NCBI RefSeq assembly: GCF_002865645.1
Contig: NW_020194515.1
Location: 1,178,001-1,242,000, forward strand
Reading direction: 5' to 3'
Length of the DNA stretch: 64,000 nt
From: Hyaloscypha bicolor E
Lineage: Eukaryota > Ascomycota > Leotiomycetes > Helotiales > Hyaloscyphaceae
In this document: positions 49,030 to 58,963 of the stretch, in pieces
How the letters are laid out: each line of letters begins with the position of its first letter
Position numbering within the stretch: position 1 is the first letter of the stretch
The notes under the pieces: model-generated
The model's database searches: none
What the model was told of the DNA's origin: nothing
Seen by the model: only the letters and a program-made list of their open reading frames with translations
Position numbers and translations under genes: made by a program

Positions 49030-52000
49030 ATAAGAAACTAAATATATTTTTATAATTTCTAATAGCTTTAGAAAAAATAAATAGCTATACTATTTTAGAA
49101 TCTCAAATAGATTCTTTATTTAGTTTCCTAACTTCTGGTTCAAATAATTAAATTTCTAGTATTTTATAATAATTTATACTTTATTTCCGATTTTGAAATT
49201 AATTAGATAATAGTATTTATTAGCTTATATTATATATTATTTTTATATTTACTTTATATAACTTTAGGTAAATTATTATAATTTATATAATTAATTTACT
49301 AATACTTTAGCTTTATTTTTATTTAGCTTTTTTTTAAATAAGCTAGCTTTAATAAAGAAGTTCTAGTTTAGAGAAATACGAGGCTTATAGCTCTTTTTAG
49401 TTTTATATTAAAAAGAGGCTTATTAATAATTAATATATAGATATAATTTCTAATTAAAATATTATTTAATAATCTCTATTTATTTATCTATTTAAGAATA
49501 ATTAGCTATTAAAAACTTGAGCTTTATACTAATTCTTATATAGAATTCGCTTTAAAAATCGAATATAAATTAGAGTTTCTAATCTAATATAATTATTTCT
49601 GAAATATTTATTTAGTATATTATATAAAATAAAAACAGGAATATTAGTTATTTAGTTATAATTATATCTTATACGGGAATTATAATTAGGTATTTGGATA
49701 AGTAATCTATAAATATAGTAATTATATTATAGCCCGATTTATTTTTTAGATAGCTCTCAAAATCTATAATAATATATTACTAAAAGTAATTAGGAACTAG
49801 AAGAAAATAAAGTAAATTAGGCTTCTTGTTTCTAGATATATATAATCTCCTATAAATATAGTAATTATTATAGTATTAATTAATATTCTTGCCTATAAAT
49901 AGCTAGTAATATTACTTCTTTAATAGCTAATAGAACTTTATATATCTAGAATATCTAGAAAGGAATTTATTATATATTTTACGAATTAAAATAGTTTATA
50001 AAAATAGTTCGGGAATTATTTTGTTTTCTATAATATAGAGTTTTTTATAATATAAAAGAAGGCTATTTTATAATATTTAGATATTATTTTTAGCTTGGGC
50101 TATTATATATAGCTTTTCTAAATCCGATAATATATAATTATCTTATAGAATCTTATTTATAAGTTATAAGCTATTATATTTAGTAAGAGCTTTTAATAGT
50201 ACTTTTATAAAAGTAATTATAATAGAGTTTATTAATAAAGCTTTTAAAAAAATATCTTTTTCTAAGGAAATTATACTTCTAATAAAAGTATTCTTTTCCG
50301 GAAAATCTTTAATATATACTTGGTTTTTAGTACCAAATTCCGAATTAAATAAGCCGATTTTATAAAGTATTACTATAAGCTATAAGTTATAAATAATTTC
50401 CGGATTAACTTTATTTTTAGAAAGAAGTATTTAAGTTTATAGCTTTTTTTTAATCTGGCTCTAAATATCTATTTCATTTTATTTTTATAATAAAATATTT
50501 ATTTATTTATTTAATTTTCTAAAATAATATATAAGTTTAAAATAATAGTAAAATAAGAGCTTAGCAAATTTAGCTTATTAAAAAAAAGAGCTTTTTAGTA
50601 ATTATAAAATACTCTAAAATATAATAATTAGAATAAATCTTAAAGAAAGTATTTTAAAGGCCTTTTAGTTTAGCTTTCTATTTCTTTAATACTTATATTA
50701 TAGTAAGTATTTCTTTATTATATATATTATAATTAAGCTTTACTAGAAATATAATTTTGAAAAAATAAGCTATAGAATATTAAAGGCCTATTTCTGGGTC
50801 TTATTAAGAAAATGGGCTAATAATTACTCTTTTAGATATATTTATTTCTATTATTATAAGTAGATCTAAATTATAGTATTATAGAACTAGAATAGAAATT
50901 ATAGCTTTTTTTAGATAACTAAAAGCCTTTTAATATTACTTGAATTATTTAAAGGAAATATTCTTTTTTATAAATAAAATAAGAAATCTAGTAATTCATT
51001 TATACTTTTTAATAAAGTATTTATAGAAGTTATAAAAGCTAAAAAGAATTATATGCCCTTAACTATTTTTAGGAGTTACTAGTTATGTATTACTTTGACT
51101 TTATTAGGATCTACTTTAATATCAAATATAAAGATAATAAAGCCTAAGTATTTTATATATATAATTTTAAATTCCGATTTCTTAATATTTATTTAGAGGC
51201 TAGTAAGGCATAAGTAGTCTAGTACTTTTTATATATATTATTTATATTTTATTAGGTTCTCTAAATAAATAAGAATATTATTAAAATATATTATATAAAA
51301 ATTATCTAAATATTTAAAGAATATATTATTTATATAGTATTAATATATATCCGGGCCATTTATAAGGCTTTTCTAAAGAATATTATATTTACATATTCTA
51401 TAATAGATATAAAATATAATTAGTTCCTAAAAGTCCGGATTTATAGCTATATAATAGAAAGCTTAGTAAATATCTAATTTAGTATAAATCTTGGCTTTAA
51501 ATAATTAATTTAAAGTTTTATTAATAAAAAGAAAGAAATATTAATTCTTTCGGGTAATATTATTTAAATAATAAAAATTAATATAAAAGTATAAACCTCT
51601 ATTTATTTTCTTTATAAAAAGAACTAGTAAAATAAAAGAAACTTAATTAGCTTTAATAAAGCCTTTAGCTAGATTATTTTCTAAGAAATACTTAATTTCT
51701 AAAATCTTTTAAGTAAACTATTACTAGAGAAATTAGTATCTAATATTTTTGGTTTCTTTTAGGCCTTTAATCTAAATCTTATAATTATATAATTTATAAA
51801 AAAAAAGAATATCTAATTTCTTTTTAGAAAAAATAGAAATATATTTCTTAAATTCCGGAAATAGTATTTTCTAGAGCTATTAAAGCTTTATTTTTCCTAG
51901 TTATTAATTCTCTGAACCAGGAATAGTTTCTCTTTTTCGAGCTTTAAGCTTTTTATTAATCTTATAAATAGAGATTTAATTAATAATATTATTTCCTTTC

Positions 52001-54250
52001 TTAGCTATATAATTAAATACTATAAAAATAAAAATAGCTAGATCTAATATTTGCTTTTTATTAAAACCTTCTTTTTACTTCTTTAGCTTTTATTTGAGTA
52101 TTATATCTTAATTAGGCTATAAAAGCTTCTTTTCTATAATTTTCTATAATTTCCTCTAATTAATCTAAAAGAAAAAAGATTATTTAAAAATAGAAGATTT
52201 CTAGAAATAGTTTATAATAGAATTTTATTAATTAGTATTTTTTTAATATTTCTTATTAGATTACTTCTTTAGCTATTATTAAGAAATATTAATAATATAA
52301 TTAAATTATATAGATTTAAGCTTATTTTTTAATTATATAAGCCTATATTTTCTATAATTAACTAGAATATTAATATATATAGCTTATTTTATATTAAAAA
52401 TAATATTATAATTCCTAAGATTTAAAATAATTATAAATATTTTAATATTTTAATATTTTAATATTTTAATTATTAATTAAAAATAAGATTTTTATATATT
52501 TTTTAATAAACTTAACTAACTTTCTATTAGAACCATATATAATATAAAATAAGAGAAAAAGTTATAATTCTATTTCTAGAAATTACTTTATAAGCTAAAT
52601 AAGCTTTATATTAATAAAAGTATAATTATTAATTCTAGTATTAATAAAAGAAAAAAACTTAATTCCTAATTTATTTATATTAATAATATAAGATATTATA
52701 AGAGTATTTTCTCTTATTAGATAAATTAAGTTAATCTTTACTAAATCCATATTATAAACTCCTAAAATAGAGACTTTTTTTTAGGAATACTTATTTTCCG
52801 GTTCTATATTAAAATTAGAGCTTAAATTCTCTAAATACTTTACTAGAATAATAATTAAATATTCTAATAAAATAGAAACTAAGCCTAATTTAATTTTAGA
52901 AAGAGTTATCTTGGTTTCTTTATTATATTTAACCGGATAATACCTAATATAATAGCTAAACTCGTTATAGTTATAATATTTAATAGTTAAGAGATTTTTG
53001 ATTTTTATAGGATATTATTTATATTTATAAGAAAGTATATATTTAATAAAAGTAATTAATATAGGCTTTTTGAATTCTTTCTTAGAAATATACTTCTTAG
53101 GAATATAAGAAAATATAATACTAGAAATAAATTTAGCTAAAATAATTCCTGTTTTTTTATATTTCTTAGTTTTCTTATATATAGCCTTAATCTATTAATT
53201 ATTAATAGTATAGTACTAAATAAAGCAAATAGTATTAATAGAAGAATTATTATAATATATATATACTAATTCCTAGAGCTTTAGTAAAAGCTTTTTATTT
53301 AATTTATATTTAATATTTTAAAAACTAATATTACTCTTTATAAATAGTTATAAAAAGAGAATATAAAACTCCTAAAATACTTAACTAAAATATATTTAAA
53401 GCTTATTAAAGTTATAGCAAGTATTTTATATTTTATTAGGGTTAGAATATAGCTTCTTTAGATAGAAATATAATTCTAAGAACTAATAATACTAATTCGA
53501 ATTATCTTTATTTATATAAGAGTTAGTTAAAATAAGAGTATTACTAGTAAGTTTACTAGAAATATAGATAATCTTAAAATTCTTAAAGAAATATAAATTA
53601 GTATTTTCTTATAGCTTATTTTTAATCTAAACTAGCTAGTTATTAAAGATAATATAATCTCTAGTAAAGAGAATTAGATCTAGAAGCTTAATAATTCTAA
53701 TATATTTAAAAGAAATATAAGATATAAGGAATTCTAAACGGGAATAAATAGGAAATAGTTCGGAATTCTTTTAAAAGAAATTCAAAATAGCCGGAACTAT
53801 AGAAATAATAGAAGTAGATAGAATAGAAGTAGCTAGAGCTATTATAAACTAATTTATTATAGCTATATAATATTTAATATTATTCTTAAACTTGGTATTA
53901 TAGAGCTTAGTATTTTCAAAAAGGCCCTTAATATCTTTATAGCTTATTTTATATAAAATAGCTTTTTTGAGATTCTTCTAGTAACTAATAATAATTGAAT
54001 TAATATTAGAAAATAAATAATTAGCTTTCTTGGCCTATTTATATAGTTCTTTAATAATAATAAGTTAATTAGTATATAGGAACTTTTTAATAAAAAGAGA
54101 AGTCTTTTTTTTTATAAATTCGTCTAAGAAACTTCTAGAAATATTAATAAAATATTTGGTTCGGGAAAGGCTACTAATAAAATAACCTGAACTAATAGAA
54201 GCCTTAGAAGAAATTAATATTATTCCGGATTATATAATAATTTGAAAAGT
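49030..54250 (-). pseudogene. Gypsy E gag-pol relic
   Basis: The RT block near 51,450-51,700 reads AKIYTKLDIYQAFYYIAINP, one or two RIP changes from the standard Gypsy KLD-R-A-H-I pattern. The protease site near 52,640 reads FINTRINNYTF (DTG to NTR). The nucleocapsid knuckle near 52,965 reads YYNYNEFSYYIRYYP, with Cys and Gly codons turned to Tyr and Ser. Integrase has 'KSGYNIITIFIDYLSKY' near 49,720 (V-D to I-D region) and ends in 'GNKVQIIIKYQK...KIYLVSYI', the conserved C-terminal GDKV...HPVFH block. RIP-type stops occur throughout. Less mutated than C in places. Confidence 0.8.
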
Positions 54251-54299
54251 TAATCTATTATATTTTTCTTTTATTATATTTTTCCTAGTAGTTTTATTA

Positions 54300-54852
54300 C
54301 TAGTATATATATAGGGCTTATAAAGTTATAGGATAAGGCTTAAGAATAATAGTTAGGTTTACTAGCCTATAGGTACCTATTACTCTAAGACTTGATTAAA
54401 GAATAGCCTTTATTTAAGGTTCTTTGATTTTCGGGTTTTTAAGATAATTTCTAATATATTATTAGTATATATTTATAAAAATATAAATACCTGATTTCTT
54501 TAAAAGTTCTAAAGCTTTTTGCTTTTATTATTCTAGAGTCTATTACTTATATTTCTAAGGTTCCGTTATCTTAATAGTGCCTATATTTCTAAATTAGTTT
54601 ATTTGAAATCCTTTATAGGATTAAAGGAAATAAGCTTTAAATACTATTATAGGTATAGTATTTAGGGCTTAGAAAGCAAGATAAAAGGTCTCTTATAAAA
54701 ACGATTTAAAGCTAAAAAAGGGAAAATTAGAATATAGAAGACTATAAGAAAGTATATATATCCTATAATATACTAGTCCCAAAGAGGCTTAGCCTTCTAA
54801 ATATCTCTAGTATATTCCAAGTATACTTCCCTAGTAAGGCGGCCGCATTACA
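54300..54852 (-). repeat. Probable 5' LTR and leader of Gypsy E
   Basis: Lies upstream of gag on the minus strand and begins with TGTAATGCGGCCGCC, the TG start typical of LTRs. Its partner LTR is outside the window, so the inner boundary cannot be set. It retains more GC than its surroundings. Confidence 0.45.
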
Positions 54853-55975
54853 TGTGTCTAGGAGGCATCTAGTATCTGGCCAGGTATCTGGGAATTATAA
54901 TAATATAATTGGTTTTAACTAAGGTATTAAGCTAGAGTTTAAATTAAGCTCGGCGTTTTAATAGTCTTGGCCTTATTTACTTATCTATTACTATATTTTA
55001 CTTCTTTTCTTAGCTTTAAAACCTATAAAATACTAGAATTTTAGATTATTTACTTGCTTTATATAATAATATTTCAAAGTCTAAATAAATAAGCTTTAAG
55101 AACTAATAAGATTTATTTAAAAAGAAAAATATTATATATTAGCTAAAAAGTAAGTAATATATTTTTAAGAAATATAAGTAAATAGAATTTAGTAAAAAAT
55201 AAAAAAATATTTATTATTAAAAGCTTTAGTTTATAAATTAATTTTGAAAAACAAGTTATACTAGCTCAAATTATATTAAATTAAAATAAGAAAAGTATAA
55301 AAAAAAGAAAGCTATATAATTATAAGCTTCTTATTATTAAATTTTAGGGAAATAATTATTAAATTATAAGTTATAAATATTAAAAATTAGTACTTAACTT
55401 TTTAATAAAATATAATATAAATTTATAATAAAAGTTTCTTTATTTCTATTTTCTTTATTTCTTATATATTTATAAAAAGAAAAAAGAATTAAAAAAAGTA
55501 AATAAAATATATATAAGTATTTATAATTTTTAATAAAGTAAATATATTTTATATTAAGTTATAAGTTATAAAAGAAATATATAAAATAATACTTCTTTAA
55601 GTATTAATTAATATATTAATTAGGGGCTAGAATATTTTGGGATATTAAGTTAAAGTTTTAAATAAAAGTATAAGCTAATATAATATAAGGCTTATAATAT
55701 AATTATATATTTCTTAATTAGAATTTTAATTAAAAGAACTTTATATACTAACTAATTATATTCTAGTTTCTAGGCCTTATAAGGCTCTTATATCTAGTTT
55801 TAGGAACTTATTTACTAAATTTCTAGGCTTTCTTAAGTTTATTTTTAAGTTATAAAATATAAATAAAAAAATTTAATTTAATAAGCTTTTATTAATTCAA
55901 AGTTTATTAAAAAAAATTGCCCTTAATTAGCGCTATAAGTAATTAAAACAAATATTGAATTGTATTAATTCCTTA
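54853..55975. other. AT-rich relic DNA between Gypsy E and the gene-rich part, origin unrecognised
   Basis: The first 140 bp hold GC-richer sequence with GGCATCTAGTATCTGG-type repeats resembling the Copia leader arrays. The remainder is strongly AT-rich with TAA/TAG-studded frames and no motif I can name. It is probably another decayed transposon. Base composition changes sharply at about 55,975-56,010. Confidence 0.4.
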
Positions 55976-56045
55976 TAAAGTTAAATTAAACTAAAGAGAA
56001 AGCTAGATTTTTGGTGTTCCCTGTTCGAGCGCCTCTACTTTGGGT

Positions 56046-56093
56046 TAGTGGCCCCCAATCGACACCCCAATCGACACCCGGAGGGGTGTCGTT
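56046..56093. repeat. GC-rich hairpin with duplicated CCAATCGACACCC at the RIP boundary
   Basis: CCCCAATCGACACCC appears twice in tandem, and CGACACCC pairs with GGGTGTCG across a short GGAG loop (56,073-56,093). The TA-adjacent sequence TTAGTGGCCCCCAATCGACA resembles the terminus of a Tc1/mariner (Fot-type) element, so this may be a collapsed transposon end. Suggestive only. Confidence 0.4.
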
Positions 56094-56120
56094 TTACACA
56101 TTCCCGTCATAAGTTGTAAG

Positions 56121-56440
56121 TTAAAAGTTCGTTGGCACATCCACGTCCTTACTTAAGGCTTTCCGTAATGGTGTGAAACCCCCCATATTTCCAGGGTGGT
56201 CAAGATTCTGCACGCATTTCTCGACAGCCTTACCGCTCATTTCCCCGTCGTTGCCTTCGTGGAAGACGAACATTCTGGTCCAAGGAAAGGGATTGAACCA
56301 CTCCAGTCTCTTGAACCATGGGTCAGCCCCATGAGCAAGAAGGCCCTGGCAGTAAGTGGCCCTCCCCAAGCTTATAGCGTAACTTACGAGGCACTCTGGA
56401 AACAGTACCGAAATGTTTCTTTGCGGATGTTCCCGTAAAA
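56121..56440 (-). pseudogene. Ankyrin-repeat protein fragment (C-terminal)
   Basis: The minus-strand frame ends with a natural stop at 56,121 and contains the ankyrin signature 'YAISLGRATYCQGLLAHGAD', followed after a linker by 'NMGGFTPLRKALSKDV', the start of another repeat. Ankyrin repeats are protein-binding modules in large fungal protein families. Only about 100 residues remain. Further upstream on that strand (56,441-56,570) the open frame is merely antisense to the oxygenase gene and has no ankyrin character, so the gene appears truncated at about 56,440. It is probably a relic. Confidence 0.5.
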
Positions 56441-57411
56441 GATGTTTCGTCGGCTCTACTCTACCTTCGAAAGGACGAGATTCACGAGTCGGAGAAACCA
56501 TACAAGCTGCAATACAACCCGGGGGGTGACCTCCCGCACCAGAACACTGCTCAGGAGAGCCGTGGGCCAATTCTCATCCAGGATCTGAGAGGACAGTCGA
56601 GATCATTCTCTTTCGAAAACAATGGTTTCTCATTCTTGAAAATGGAATCTAAACTGGACCCAGGAGACTTTTACAATGTGAAAAGAGTAAAAGATATCTA
56701 TTATGCTGAAATTAAAGCTCTCCTTCTGAAATATTTCGGGGCAAAGCGGGTCGAAATTTTGGAGCATATAGTAATCAATCTCACGGTTTGATATCAACTT
56801 TGATGGGTGCTGAAAATATACAGACAAGAAAACGGCATCCTGAATTTCCAATTTCCACTGGCGATGACTACGACTACGCCCAGCCGACATCAATCGTGCA
56901 TGCTGACTTCACCATGGGCGCGATTTTGGAGATGAGCCAAGATGTTCTCAAGATGAACAATTCAGATTATAATCGTATTCAATGCCTGAAGTCCGCCATC
57001 TCCAATCAACTGCAAAGACTGGAGCTGAAAGTTACAGCATCTGGAAACCATTACGAGGCCCTCTCGCGGATTGGCCATTAGCACTCTGCGATGCCGAGAG
57101 CGTCAACTACGAGGCCGATTTGATCGCTGCAGATGTGGTATCTCGAACCGGATACACAGAAAATTTCCAGGTTTACTATAATCCAAAGCATCAATGGTAT
57201 TACTTGAGTGGACAGAAGTCGACAGAGCTGGCTATCTTCTGTCAGGGCGACACAAATTATGTCGATCGGAAGTGTACGTCATTGAATTTAATCAACAGGT
57301 CCATGCTAAGAAAAAATAGGCGTCCCGCATTGTGGCTTCCGGAATCCTCTGAGCGACCCAAACGAGCTCCCGAGGGAGAGCATTGAGGCGAGGGCATTTG
57401 TTTTCTACTGA
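56318..57411 (+). CDS. CmcJ/NvfI-like 2-oxoglutarate-dependent oxygenase family protein, 5 exons (first exon tentative)
   Basis: Exons: 56,318-56,351 (tentative), 56,442-56,770, 56,824-56,990, 57,038-57,273, 57,320-57,411, giving 285 residues, a usual length for this fungal family. Introns are 90, 53, 47 and 46 nt; the last has GTACGT, TGCTAAG and TAG. Motifs of the family are plain: 'YLRKDE' near the N-terminus, 'RKRHPEFPISTGDDYDY', 'PTSIVHADFT', 'IWKPLRGPLADWPLALCDA', 'YNPKHQWYYLS', 'VPHCGFRNPLSDPNELPRES'. His147, Asp149 and His259 are candidate iron ligands (inferred). Known members act on secondary metabolites, but the substrate here is unknown. Without the first exon there is no in-frame ATG: the frame is closed by TAG at 56,375-56,377. 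The start exon has a good context (ACCATGG) and a GTAAGT donor but lies antisense in the ankyrin fragment. Confidence 0.8.
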
Positions 57412-57549
57412 CGCAGTCTTCTTCCACGAATTATTGCATAGCCTCCTCAGGAGGATGACTTAATAATGTAGGAAGCTGAATGGGTCACGAGATGGGAGAT
57501 GATTCTTGCATATTCTGAACTTTTGCTATTCCAAACGATTTCCTTCATC

Positions 57550-57582
57550 AATAAATAACAAGTCATGACTTCCACAAATAAA
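57550..57582 (+). terminator. Candidate poly(A) signals AATAAA (two) for the oxygenase gene
   Basis: AATAAA at 57,550-57,555 and 57,577-57,582, about 140-170 bp after the stop codon. No other features are seen in 57,412-57,689. Confidence 0.3.
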
Positions 57583-57689
57583 GCACTGCCACCACAATCT
57601 AACGAACGAGTGGAGGGTATCCATCCATGCAGAGTAAAAGCGGTCGGCGACGACGGTGAACAATCCGGCTAGAGCCACCGAAAGACCTC

Positions 57690-57872
57690 TCACTTTCTAT
57701 CTTTCAAAGGATCTAAACAAGCACCACCTTGCCCACCAAGCTGGAGCATCTCTCCTTTGGCAAAGCCGTGCTTCTCTCCCTGCGCTTCCTTGGTTTGGGG
57801 AGGCCAAGCCTTCTTCCAGGGCTGAGCCTTGCGTTCCTTGGAAGCCTGTGGAATCTTTTGAGATGCCTCCAT
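57690..57872 (-). CDS. Small Lys/Gln/Trp-rich protein, 60 residues, unknown function
   Basis: The start codon sits in an ideal fungal context (CACCATGG), and codon use (AAG, GAG, CAG, GCC) is that of a real gene. A typical intron lies in the 5' leader at 57,882-57,929: donor GTGAGT, branch-like CTTAAC, acceptor CAG, ending 9 bp before the ATG. The product is soluble, with 'PWKKAWPPQTK', 'GEKHGFAKGEM' and a Gly-rich 'LGGQGG' stretch; it has no signal peptide or membrane span. The stop may be the beginning of another donor (AAGTGAGA), so a further exon is possible. I do not recognise the family. Overlapping frames on both strands are shadows. Confidence 0.5.
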   Translation of the reverse strand: MEASQKIPQASKERKAQPWKKAWPPQTKEAQGEKHGFAKGEMLQLGGQGGACLDPLKDRK

Positions 57873-57881
57873 GGTGTATAT

Positions 57882-57929
57882 CTGCTTGAATTAACACCCA
57901 CGGAGTTAAGACACTACTCACAAACTCAC
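57882..57929 (-). other. Intron in the 5' leader of the 60-residue protein gene
   Basis: 48 nt, GTGAGT...CTTAAC...TTCAAGCAG on the minus strand. All three splice signals are of canonical fungal type. Confidence 0.5.
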
Positions 57930-57934
57930 GTCTG

Positions 57935-58963
57935 AAGTCCTTCTTTGCTTCAATTACTGCTGAGATTCAATATACTCAATGTCTGGTACATTGATGGCGA
58001 AAACTCAACGGGGGTCCAATTTGGCTTGGGGGCGCCGACAACCATAATTCATACCCGAAACTCGAGGGAAAGTGGGGTATCGCATGAGCCTTGGAGTAGA
58101 TTAACCATCAATACCCAATTGGTAGGAGTGCCAAAAGATCCGTCCCGTCCCGCAGTTTTGGGCCCGCAAGTTGGCATGGGTGGTGGCTGCGACTGGCTAT
58201 CCAAACGTCGCTCGCCTCACCTTTGCAAAGCATGTGCTTTCCCCCTGTCCTTATTAGACGCTACTGAGAGGGTTTGGAAGGTAACACAGAACGGCTATCT
58301 TAGTCGAATGAGGATTTACCCGGCTGCCCGTCATGAATCATAATTCTCAAGTACCAGTATCCTTCATGTCGTGGTGCAGAAGACGCCAAAGCCGCAGGGG
58401 TCGTCCGTGAGCCAATCTGGCTCGATTACTGTACCAGCGGTCAGGGGCGGACCCCAGGAAAAGCTCATTGTTTCTCTGTTCGCGTAAGACATGTGCTTTG
58501 TTGTCATTGTAAAATTCTCTCCTTGACTCAGTACCCGGTTGGTGGAACCATAAATATTGAACGAGGACCCACAAGCCACAAGCCACAAGAAATTCAAAGC
58601 CACGGTAGTTTACCGGACTCCAAAGCCATGTAGGTGGCCTCCATAGTGCGCCCAGCTTGGGAGAGCATTTAAAAGAGTTTGGGTCAGGGATCTTGAAAAG
58701 CAGATTTCTTCAACGTCTGATCACCTACTAAAAGCCGCAGTCCGTAGATTCACTGATTCAGGCTTGACTCCGACATCAATTCGTCGAGAAAGACGGACTT
58801 TGCCAGACAGCAAAAATGGCGCTCCTTCCTCAAAAGAGAGCAGATATTTCTATTAAAGCAGGGACTCTCATATCAGCTCAGTTATGTTTCTCTTCCAGAA
58901 TGCTAGGTTATACTATCCCTGATAGCTTCTCGTGCAATACCATACACTTCTGCCCCGAAAAAA
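57935..58963. promoter_or_regulatory. Intergenic region shared by two divergent genes
   Basis: Separates the minus-strand small gene from the plus-strand membrane-protein gene and so should hold both promoters. STRE-type pentamers (AGGGG/CCCCT) occur at 58,242-58,246, 58,396-58,400 and 58,443-58,447. A TATA-like CATTTAAAAG lies near 58,666. Open frames here (57,945-58,343 and overlapping minus frames near 58,350-58,600) show no domain and no splice context. Confidence 0.35.

Larger units (their letters stand above)
49026..54852 (-). mobile_element. Gypsy LTR retrotransposon E (different family), minus strand, 3' end cut off by copy C
   Basis: Read on the minus strand: probable 5' LTR start at 54,852 (TGTAATGCGGCCGCC), gag about 54,250-53,000, Cys-rich knuckle about 52,965, protease about 52,640, RT 51,750-51,200, RNase H about 50,850, integrase 50,000-49,030. 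The reading stops abruptly at 49,026 where the LTR of copy C begins, so its 3' portion should lie left of copy C, outside the window. No sequence similarity to the B/C/D family was noticed. Confidence 0.8.

Noticed and set aside
1..55975. AT-rich block as mitochondrial or other organelle DNA
   Set aside because: It is made of nuclear LTR retrotransposons with C-to-T type decay; no mitochondrial genes, rRNAs or tRNAs were seen.
1..55975. Block interpreted as a centromere
   Set aside because: Size and composition would allow it, but sequence alone cannot show it; an ordinary RIP heterochromatin island is enough.
56196..56438. Plus-strand frame of 80 residues
   Set aside because: Antisense of the ankyrin fragment; only its short stretch 56,318-56,351 is kept as a possible exon, in another frame.
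57656..58343. Plus-strand frames of 68-132 residues
   Set aside because: They overlap the small minus-strand gene or the divergent promoter region and show no domain or splice context.
58347..58603. Two overlapping minus-strand frames of 79 residues
   Set aside because: No domain, no hydrophobic pattern, overlapping each other, and in the probable promoter of the membrane-protein gene.
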